A stretch of DNA of 13,079 nucleotides from UBA4615 sp049422085 (GTDB lineage: Bacteria > Pseudomonadota > Gammaproteobacteria > Burkholderiales > Burkholderiaceae_E). The notes below the pieces were generated by a model. The model saw only the letters and a list, made by a program, of their open reading frames with translations. It had not been told where the DNA came from and did no database searches. Below are positions 6,316 to 12,270 of this stretch, piece after piece. The stretch lies in the NCBI GenBank assembly GCA_049422085.1, contig JBMSOD010000073.1:1-13079 (forward strand). Reading direction: 5' to 3'. Numbering within the stretch: position 1 is the stretch's first letter; each line of letters starts with the position of its first letter. Made by a program: the position numbers and the translations under genes.

Positions 6316-8546
6316 ACCCCCTGTCTTATCGTTTGCCCGCCCTTGCTCTTGCCCTCGCCCTGACATGGGCAGCCGGTCTGCTGGCCTCTCCCGCGCACGC
6401 TCAGGCCGAGGCCAATGCCAATGCCATTGAACGCATCGAGTCGTCTGCTCAGGGCGGCAACACCCTGGTCGTGCTGACCCTCAGGCAGGCGCCTGCCGCA
6501 GTGCCGGGTCTGTTCCTCATCAGCAATCCCAATCGCCTGGTGCTTGATTTTGCGGGCACAGGCAATGGCATCGGACAAAACACGGTGAGGCTGGGTGCCG
6601 GCGAGGCCCGCACGGCCCAGCTGGTCCAGACCGCCGAACGCACCCGGGTGGTCTTCAGCCTGCAGCGGTCGGTGACCCACGACATCAAGCTCGACGGCAA
6701 GACGGTGCAGCTCACGCTGGCGCCTGTGGCCTCGAGCGACCCGTCCTCGGCGGCTTACCGGGTGGGTGCAGGCGAGGGTGGCCCGGTGCACAGCCTGCGT
6801 CAGGTGGATTTCCGCCGTGGACCCACCGGCGAGGGACGCATCGAGATCGAGATGTCCGATGCATCGGCGGGCGTCGATATCCGGCAGCAGGGCCAGCAAT
6901 TGCTGGTGGATTTTCAGCGGACCCGTCTGCCCGAGGCCTTGCGTCGCAAGCTCGATGTCGCCGACTTCGGTACGCCCGTGCGCTCGGTGAGCACGTTCGA
7001 GCAGGCGGACGCCACCCGAATGGTCATCGAGCCCACGGGACAATGGGAGCACAGCGCCTATCAGAGCGATACCCGCCTCGTGATCGAGGTACGTGCCCTG
7101 CGTGCCGATCCCAGCCGCCCCGCCGGGGCTGCCCGGCCCGGATACACCGGCGAAAAGCTGTCACTGAACTTTCAGAATGTCGACGTGCGCGCCCTGCTGC
7201 AGGTGATCGCCGACTTCACCAATCTGAACATCGTGGTGCGTGAATCGGTCTCGGGCAATCTCACCTTGCGACTGAAGGATGTGCCCTGGGATCAGGCGCT
7301 GGACATTGTTCTGCAGGCCAAGGACCTCGGCATGCGACGCAATGGCAATGTGATTGTCGTGGCGCCTGCCAAGGAAATGGCCGATCAGCTCAAGGCTGAA
7401 CACGAGTCGCGCAAGGAGATCGCAGCGGTTGAACCGACCCGTGTCGAGACCTTCAAACTCAATTACCAGAAGGCCGAGTCGGTCCAGAAACTGCTCTCCG
7501 ATGAAAAGCAGCGTGTGCTGTCGCGATCGGGCAGTGCGGTGTTCGACGAACGGACCAATACTGTCTTTGTGCGCGATACCGCCAGCCAGCTCGAGGAAGT
7601 GCGCCGCATCATCGGGCAGCTTGATGTTCCGGTACGCCAGGTGCTGATCGAGGCCCGTATCGTCGAGGCAGACGACGGTTTTTCTCGCAACCTGGGCATC
7701 AAGTGGGGTTACAACGACCTGCGCAGCACGGTGGCAGCTGCGGGAAGCCGCAACGATCCTGTCACGGGGGCGCCGACCGCGGTCAATGTGCCTGTCTATG
7801 GGCCGGGCTCGGCGATCGCAGGGAGCAACCTCTACTCCACCGTCTCGGGCAACCTGCAGGGCACCGTGGATCTCTCGTCCCAGGCGGGCAGCAACCTGAG
7901 CGGCACCAACCTGATCGGACTCGGGCGGCCCACCGTGGTCGGCAACACCAACTTCGTCAACCTGCCGGCCGCGGCGATCAATGGCGTCAACCCGGCGAGC
8001 GTGGCCATCAGTCTGTTTGGCTCCTCGCTCACCCGCTTCATCAACCTTGAGCTCTCTGCGCTCGAGGCGGATCAGCGCGGCAAGGTGGTCTCCAGTCCGC
8101 GGGTGCTGACCGGAGACAAGTCCAAGGCCGTCATCGAGCAGGGCACCGAGTTGCCTTACCAGGCGGCGACGTCCAGCGGCGCGACCCAGGTGCAGTTCAA
8201 GAAAGCCTCGCTCAAGCTCGAAGTCACGCCTCAGATCACGCCGGAGGGCACGGTGATCATGAAGGTGGCCGTCAATCGCGATGCGGTCGGCCAGCTGACC
8301 CCGGCGGGGTTTGCCATCAACACCCGGGCGGTGCAGACCGAGGTGCTTGTCGAGAACGGGGGCACCGTGGTGATTGGCGGCATCTACGAACAGACCGAGA
8401 TCAGCCGGGTCAACAAGGTGCCGCTGTTGGGTGATGTGCCTTATCTCGGGACCTTGTTCCGCAACACCTCGCGGACCAGCAACAAGACCGAACTGCTCGT
8501 CTTTCTGACCCCCCGTGTGATCACCGACACCGCCATGGCCCGCTGA
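6312..8546 (+). CDS. pilQ: Type IV pilus secretin PilQ
   Basis: A 744-residue outer-membrane secretin whose oligomer forms the pore for the pilus fibre. Residues 1-30 are a Sec signal peptide with likely cleavage after AHA (30). Two AMIN peptidoglycan-binding domains follow (about 36-137 and 158-260), then an N0/STN domain (about 282-352, LSLNFQNVDVRALLQVIADF), an N1/KH-like domain (about 376-440, VETFKLNYQKAESVQKLL) and the secretin core (about 443-737). The core carries VLIEARIVEAD, VVSSPRVLTGDK, GGTVVIGGIYEQ and the signature VPLLGDVPYLGTLFR. A Gly/Asn/Ser-rich stretch occupies about 471-563. Length and order match betaproteobacterial PilQ. I chose the ATG at 6312 because it overlaps the pilP stop (ATGA) and has AGGAG before it. 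Last gene of the pil block, 75 bp before aroK. Confidence 0.97.
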   Translation: MNPLSYRLPALALALALTWAAGLLASPAHAQAEANANAIERIESSAQGGNTLVVLTLRQAPAAVPGLFLISNPNRLVLDFAGTGNGIGQNTVRLGAGEARTAQLVQTAERTRVVFSLQRSVTHDIKLDGKTVQLTLAPVASSDPSSAAYRVGAGEGGPVHSLRQVDFRRGPTGEGRIEIEMSDASAGVDIRQQGQQLLVDFQRTRLPEALRRKLDVADFGTPVRSVSTFEQADATRMVIEPTGQWEHSAYQSDTRLVIEVRALRADPSRPAGAARPGYTGEKLSLNFQNVDVRALLQVIADFTNLNIVVRESVSGNLTLRLKDVPWDQALDIVLQAKDLGMRRNGNVIVVAPAKEMADQLKAEHESRKEIAAVEPTRVETFKLNYQKAESVQKLLSDEKQRVLSRSGSAVFDERTNTVFVRDTASQLEEVRRIIGQLDVPVRQVLIEARIVEADDGFSRNLGIKWGYNDLRSTVAAAGSRNDPVTGAPTAVNVPVYGPGSAIAGSNLYSTVSGNLQGTVDLSSQAGSNLSGTNLIGLGRPTVVGNTNFVNLPAAAINGVNPASVAISLFGSSLTRFINLELSALEADQRGKVVSSPRVLTGDKSKAVIEQGTELPYQAATSSGATQVQFKKASLKLEVTPQITPEGTVIMKVAVNRDAVGQLTPAGFAINTRAVQTEVLVENGGTVVIGGIYEQTEISRVNKVPLLGDVPYLGTLFRNTSRTSNKTELLVFLTPRVITDTAMAR

Positions 8547-8555
8547 GGGGCCTGG

Positions 8556-8579
8556 CGCAGGGGCGCAGGGGCGCAGGGG
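8556..8579. repeat. Three exact tandem copies of an 8-bp unit in the pilQ-aroK spacer
   Basis: The unit cgcagggg is present three times head to tail (8556-8563, 8564-8571, 8572-8579), beginning 9 bp after the pilQ stop and ending 42 bp before the aroK ATG. It is noncoding, so copy number could vary without frameshifting a gene; the likely origin is slippage. Confidence 0.9.
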
Positions 8580-8621
8580 TCGACCGCGCAATGAGCGGCC
8601 GGCTCCAGTATCCTTCGCGTC

Positions 8622-9194
8622 ATGTCTCGCGAAACTGCCCAGCCCCCTCGCGGCCTGATCTGCCTGGTCGGCATGATGGGGGCCGGGAAGACCACGGTCG
8701 GAAAGCGGCTCGCGCGCAGGCTTGAATGGTCTTTCGTCGATGCGGATCGCGAGCTTGAAGCCCGCCTCGGCGTGTCCATCCCGACCATCTTCGAACTGGA
8801 GGGCGAGGCCGGTTTTCGGCGTCGCGAGGCCGAACTGATCGAGGAACTCACCCAGCGCAGGGCAACGGTGCTTGCCACCGGAGGTGGTGCGGTTCTGGCA
8901 CAGCAGAATCGTGAAGTCCTGCATGCGCGGGGCCATGTGGTCTATCTGCGAGCCACGGTCCAGGACCTCTGGCACCGCTTGCGGCGCGACACCTCACGGC
9001 CCCTGTTGCGTACTCCGGACCCCAGAGCGCGAATCGAGTCCCTCCTGCGGGATCGGGAACCCCTTTACGAATCGGTGGCCCATCAGGTGGTGGACACCGG
9101 AAGGCAGCCTGTCGAGCGGGTGGTTGATGCCCTGCTTGCGCACTGGCCCAGCGAAACCCTTCCTCCAGCGGAAAACAGCCATGATCCAGGTTGA
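8622..9194 (+). CDS. aroK: Shikimate kinase
   Basis: A 190-residue P-loop kinase that phosphorylates shikimate to shikimate 3-phosphate with ATP, the fifth step of chorismate synthesis, in the cytoplasm. Walker A is GMMGAGKTT (17-25, Lys23). Substrate-binding residues are visible as Asp42 in FVDADRELE, Arg66 in GFRRREAE and the TGGGA loop (86-90). The LID contains RPLL (Arg126), and Arg144 lies in RDREPLY. Length is slightly above the usual 170-180 because of an N-terminal extension of a few residues and a C-terminal tail that overlaps aroB. The ATG at 8622 has no evident Shine-Dalgarno. The last 14 bases overlap aroB in another frame. A pilQ/hofQ-aroK-aroB order is also known from E. coli. 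Confidence 0.96.
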   Translation: MSRETAQPPRGLICLVGMMGAGKTTVGKRLARRLEWSFVDADRELEARLGVSIPTIFELEGEAGFRRREAELIEELTQRRATVLATGGGAVLAQQNREVLHARGHVVYLRATVQDLWHRLRRDTSRPLLRTPDPRARIESLLRDREPLYESVAHQVVDTGRQPVERVVDALLAHWPSETLPPAENSHDPG

Positions 9195-10260
9195 GGTCGC
9201 GCTCGCCGAGCGTTCCTATCCCATCCTCATCGGGCAGGGACTGCTTTCCCAATCGGATGCCCTGCAGCGCATCGCCACCGGGCGCATGGTCGCCATCGTG
9301 ACCGACGATCAGGTCGGCCCCCTCTATGCAGGCCGAATTGAAGCCGCGCTTCGTGGCGTGGCTTCCAGCCAGATCACGGTGACCTTGCCGCATGGCGAGG
9401 CCAACAAGGGGTGGACGACCCTCGAGCGCATCTTCGATGCCCTGCTGACGGCCCGTTTTGACCGCAATGCACTGATCGTGGCCTTGGGCGGAGGCGTGGT
9501 GGGTGACATGGCTGGCTTTGCAGCTTCCGTCTATCAGCGGGGCATCGATTTCGTTCAGGTGCCGACCACGCTCCTGGCGCAGGTCGATTCCTCGGTGGGC
9601 GGAAAGACCGGCATCAACCATCCGCTGGGCAAGAACATGATCGGGGCCTTTCATCAGCCGCGGCTCGTGCTGATCGATACCGACACCCTGAGCAGTCTGC
9701 CCGCACGCGAAGTCTCTGCCGGGCTGGCCGAGATCATCAAGCATGGCGCCATCGCGGACGCGGCCTATTTCGACCAGGTCCGGGCCGACCTGCCAGCGCT
9801 CAGGGCAGGCCATGCCGACGCGCTTGCGCGGGCGATCGCCCGGTCCTGCGAAATCAAGGCCGATGTGGTCTCCAGGGATGAGAGAGAGGGAGGCCTGCGC
9901 GCCATCCTCAATTTCGGCCACACCTTTGGTCATGCCATCGAGGCGGGACTGGGCTATGGCGAATGGCTGCACGGTGAGGCGGTCGGTGCCGGCATGATCA
10001 TGGCGGTCGATCTGTCGCACCGGCTCGGTCTGGTCGATGCGGACATCCCGGTACGGCTCAATGATGCGGTTGCCGCTGCCGGGCTTCCGGTGCGTGGACC
10101 GGACTGGCCAGCCGCGCGCTATATCGAACTGATGTCGGTCGACAAGAAGGCCGAGCAGGGCATTCCCAAATTCGTTCTTCTCGATGGTCTGGGTTCGGCC
10201 GTGGTCAGGCGCGCTCCCCAGGCGCAGGTCGAAGCCACCCTGCAGGCTTGTTCAGCATGA
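9181..10260 (+). CDS. aroB: 3-dehydroquinate synthase
   Basis: A 359-residue NAD+- and metal-dependent enzyme that cyclises DAHP to 3-dehydroquinate, the second step of the shikimate pathway. The glycine-rich cofactor region ALGGGVVGDMAGFAAS (101-116) and the segment VPTTLLAQVDSSVGGKTGIN (127-146) are present. The metal ligands known in the family are at the expected places: Glu184 (GLAEIIKHG), His247 (LNFGHTFGHAIE) and His264 (WLHGEAVG). Length is standard (about 360). The open frame extends upstream into aroK, but the ATG at 9181 gives the canonical N-terminus (MIQVEVALAERSYPILIG), so the start lies 14 bp inside aroK. The stop overlaps the dgt ATG by 4 nt. Confidence 0.97.
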   Translation: MIQVEVALAERSYPILIGQGLLSQSDALQRIATGRMVAIVTDDQVGPLYAGRIEAALRGVASSQITVTLPHGEANKGWTTLERIFDALLTARFDRNALIVALGGGVVGDMAGFAASVYQRGIDFVQVPTTLLAQVDSSVGGKTGINHPLGKNMIGAFHQPRLVLIDTDTLSSLPAREVSAGLAEIIKHGAIADAAYFDQVRADLPALRAGHADALARAIARSCEIKADVVSRDEREGGLRAILNFGHTFGHAIEAGLGYGEWLHGEAVGAGMIMAVDLSHRLGLVDADIPVRLNDAVAAAGLPVRGPDWPAARYIELMSVDKKAEQGIPKFVLLDGLGSAVVRRAPQAQVEATLQACSA

Positions 10261-11402
10261 CGGCCTTCGATTCCCTCATGTCGCTCACCCTCGCACCCTA
10301 TGCCGCGCATCCCGCTGCAAGTCGTGGCCGTGTGCACGACGAACCAGCGCCCGAGGGTCGGGACGCTTTCCAGCGTGATCGAGACCGCATCGTGCATTGC
10401 GGCGCCTTTCGCAGGCTCGAGTACAAGACTCAGGTCTTCGTCAACCATGAGGGCGATCTCTTCCGGACACGTCTGACCCATTCGATCGAAGTGGCCCAGA
10501 TTGCCCGATCGGTCGCGCGACGCTTGCGACTGAATGAAGACCTTGCCGAGGCCATCTCGCTGGCTCACGACCTGGGCCACACGCCCTTCGGTCATGCTGG
10601 TCAGGACGCCCTCAACCGCTGCATGCAGCCCTGGGGCGGCTTTGAGCACAATCTGCAATCCCTGCGCGTGGTCGATGAACTCGAGGAGCGCTATGGCGCG
10701 CATGACGGCCTGAATCTGTGTTTCGAGACCCGTGAGGGCATCCTCAAGCACTGCTCGGCCAGTCATGCGGCGCAACTGGGCGAACTCGGCCGAAGGTTCA
10801 TCGAACGCACCCAGCCCTCGCTGGAAGCCCAGCTGGCCAACCTTGCGGACGAGATTGCCTATGTGAACCACGATGTCGACGATGGTCTGCGTTCCGGACT
10901 GCTGCGGCTGTCCCAGCTGCACGAGGTGGCGCTCTTTGGCCATCACCATCGGGAGGTGCTGGAGCGCTTTCCGCAGGCGAGCGAGCGACGACAGATCCAT
11001 GAGACCGTTCGACGCATGATCAACGAACTCGTGACCGACCTCACCACCCACAGCGCATGGCGCATCGCAGAGCGCGCGCCGACCGATATTTCGGCGGTGA
11101 GGGCGGGGGCGCCCCTGATCGGATTTTCGGACGCGGTCGCGCAGCGCGCGCGCGATCTCAAGCGTTTCCTGTTCGAGAACCTGTATCGGCACTTCCAGGT
11201 CGTGCGCATGACGAACAAGGCGGCGCGCATTGTCACCGAGCTGTTCGAGGCCTTCGTGGCGGATCCCCGACTGCTGCCCGATGATCATCGCCGCCGCGCC
11301 GAGCGCGATCTGCATCGTGCGATTGCCGATTACATCGCCGGCATGACCGACCGCTACGCCATCCGCGAGCACCGGCGCCTCTTCTCCTTCGAAGAGGCCT
11401 GA
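10257..11402 (+). CDS. dgt: dGTP triphosphohydrolase-like HD-domain protein (dNTP triphosphohydrolase)
   Basis: A 381-residue cytoplasmic HD-superfamily enzyme expected to hydrolyse dNTPs to deoxynucleoside and tripolyphosphate. The metal-binding HD set is intact: His75 in TRLTHSIEVAQIAR, His104-Asp105 in SLAHDLGHTPFGH, and Asp198 in NLADEIAYVNHDVDD. The N-terminal RDRDRIVHCGAFRRLEYKTQVF and the segment GGFEHNLQSLR are family hallmarks. At about 380 residues it belongs with the shorter dgt-like group rather than the 505-residue E. coli Dgt, so substrate preference is not certain. The ATG at 10257 overlaps the aroB stop (ATGA); a TTG three codons upstream is a less likely start. Transcribed with aroK and aroB by layout; its stop is 1 nt before the transposase ATG. 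Confidence 0.93.
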   Translation: MTAFDSLMSLTLAPYAAHPAASRGRVHDEPAPEGRDAFQRDRDRIVHCGAFRRLEYKTQVFVNHEGDLFRTRLTHSIEVAQIARSVARRLRLNEDLAEAISLAHDLGHTPFGHAGQDALNRCMQPWGGFEHNLQSLRVVDELEERYGAHDGLNLCFETREGILKHCSASHAAQLGELGRRFIERTQPSLEAQLANLADEIAYVNHDVDDGLRSGLLRLSQLHEVALFGHHHREVLERFPQASERRQIHETVRRMINELVTDLTTHSAWRIAERAPTDISAVRAGAPLIGFSDAVAQRARDLKRFLFENLYRHFQVVRMTNKAARIVTELFEAFVADPRLLPDDHRRRAERDLHRAIADYIAGMTDRYAIREHRRLFSFEEA

Positions 11403-11403
11403 G

Positions 11404-12102
11404 ATGGCGCGTGCTGCGCGCCCGGTCGTCACCGGACTGCCGCTGCATGTCATCCAGCGGGGCAATAACCGTCAGCCAGTCTTCCTCGATGATCAGGACC
11501 GGCGCGATTACCTGAGCTGTCTGAGCGATGCCGCCATCGAGCATGGCCTGAGCATCCATGCCTATGTCCTCATGGACAACCATGTCCACCTGCTATGCAC
11601 GCCCGAGCGGGAAGGCGCCCTGTCGGGCGCCATGCAGGCGCTGGGCCGTCGCTATGTGCGCCACTTCAATCGCAGGCATGGCCGGACCGGCACGCTCTGG
11701 GAGGGGCGGTTTCGATCCTCCCTGGTCGAGGCGGATCGCTATCTGCTCGCCTGCCATCGCTATATCGAACTCAATCCGGTGCGGGCGGGACGGGTGGATG
11801 ACCCGCGGGCCTGGCCCTGGTCCAGTCACCGGCACCATGTGGGGCTGACCGTCGATCCGCTGGTGCGGCTGCACCCGCTGCTGTATAGCCTGGGCAACAC
11901 GCCGTTCGAACGAGAGTCCGCCTACCGCCGGCTCTTTGAAGATGCCGGACCCGAAGTCGGCCGGGAGCAGGATTGGATGACCCGTTGTCTGATCTCAGGA
12001 AAACCGACAGCAAGCACTGACTTTCAAAGGTCGATGGAGTCAGGTCATGGCCTGAACCTCATCGCCCGGCCAGTGGGAAGGCCGCGGCGCCCGGTCAGCT
12101 GA
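11404..12102 (+). CDS. Y1/HUH-type transposase, REP-associated tyrosine transposase (RAYT) family
   Basis: A 232-residue IS200-like (Y1_Tnp) single-strand DNA nuclease domain. The opening GLPLHVIQRGNNRQPVF is typical. The HUH motif is in MDNHVHLL (His60, His62), and the likely catalytic tyrosine is Tyr120 in CHRYIELNPVRAGR. WPWSSHRHH follows, then a C-terminal extension ending in GRPRRP, which resembles an AT-hook. All core residues are present and the frame is complete, so it is probably functional. It starts 1 nt after the dgt stop (TGA G ATG) with AGAGG 6 nt before the start, so it is probably translated from the dgt message. No second transposon gene is present and no IS ends are evident. 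RAYTs are known for action on extragenic palindromic repeats; two repeats lie immediately downstream. Confidence 0.9.
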   Translation: MARAARPVVTGLPLHVIQRGNNRQPVFLDDQDRRDYLSCLSDAAIEHGLSIHAYVLMDNHVHLLCTPEREGALSGAMQALGRRYVRHFNRRHGRTGTLWEGRFRSSLVEADRYLLACHRYIELNPVRAGRVDDPRAWPWSSHRHHVGLTVDPLVRLHPLLYSLGNTPFERESAYRRLFEDAGPEVGREQDWMTRCLISGKPTASTDFQRSMESGHGLNLIARPVGRPRRPVS

Positions 12103-12131
12103 TTGAACCTAGCGGCCGCCTAGTGTCAGTC

Positions 12132-12210
12132 GAAATTTTCATCTGACCCCAATTATTTTTAGGCCGAGCAAGCAGGGTCAAGAAATTGTCATCTGACCCC
12201 ATTTTATTTT
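12132..12210. repeat. Pair of 29-bp imperfect direct repeats, exactly 50 bp apart, downstream of the RAYT
   Basis: Copy 1 (12132-12160) and copy 2 (12182-12210) agree at 25 of 29 positions; mismatches are at 12138, 12152, 12155 and 12156. The exact core is tcatctgacccca (12139-12151 and 12189-12201), preceded by gaaatt and followed by a T-rich tail. The stretch is distinctly AT-rich against its G+C-rich surroundings. Its position between a RAYT and the next promoter suggests extragenic repeats related to the transposase, but this is an inference. Confidence 0.8.
12175..12210 (+). terminator. Possible weak terminator or REP-like hairpin in repeat copy 2
   Basis: gggtca (12175-12180) pairs with tgaccc (12194-12199) across a 13-nt loop, followed by a T-rich tail cattttatttt. 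Copy 1 has a similar but weaker pairing: gtgtca at 12123-12128 with tgaccc at 12144-12149, one mismatch, followed by a T-rich tail. Position is right for ending the dgt-transposase transcript. Six base pairs and a long loop make it weak. Confidence 0.3.
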
Positions 12211-12212
12211 GG

Positions 12213-12241
12213 TTGAGCGGTTTGCTGCGTCGCACTATGCT
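12213..12241 (+). promoter_or_regulatory. Candidate sigma70 promoter for gltB
   Basis: TTGAGC (12213-12218, 4 of 6 to TTGACA) and TATGCT (12236-12241, 4 of 6 to TATAAT) are separated by an optimal 17 bp. Transcription would start near 12248, giving a leader of about 23 nt. The T-rich tail of repeat copy 2 (12202-12210) directly abuts the -35 and could act as an UP-like element. Confidence 0.45.
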
Positions 12242-12257
12242 CACGGTCCGCTTTTCC

Positions 12258-12262
12258 GGAGG
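12258..12262 (+). promoter_or_regulatory. Strong Shine-Dalgarno of gltB, partly in a small hairpin
   Basis: GGAGG lies 8 nt before the ATG at 12271 and fixes that start. It can pair locally: tccg (12247-12250) with cgga (12257-12260), or alternatively ggtcc (12245-12249) with ggacc (12261-12265). The leader could therefore shield the site, though such short stems are weak. Confidence 0.7.
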
Positions 12263-12270
12263 ACCACGCG

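Noticed and set aside
7161..8975. 604-codon open frame on the minus strand opposite pilQ/aroK
   Set aside because: It lies antisense to clearly recognised PilQ and AroK coding sequence. Its translation is rich in Arg, Gly, Asp and His with no recognisable domain, as expected for the complementary frame of high-G+C codons.
8872..9180. In-frame upstream extension of aroB into aroK
   Set aside because: The extension is a shifted-frame reading of aroK. The ATG at 9181 gives the standard AroB N-terminus and places the metal ligands at the usual residue numbers.
8848..11465. Long minus-strand open frames opposite aroB and dgt (8848-10020 and 10119-11465)
   Set aside because: Both are mirror frames of strongly supported genes, with no motif, ribosome site or promoter of their own.
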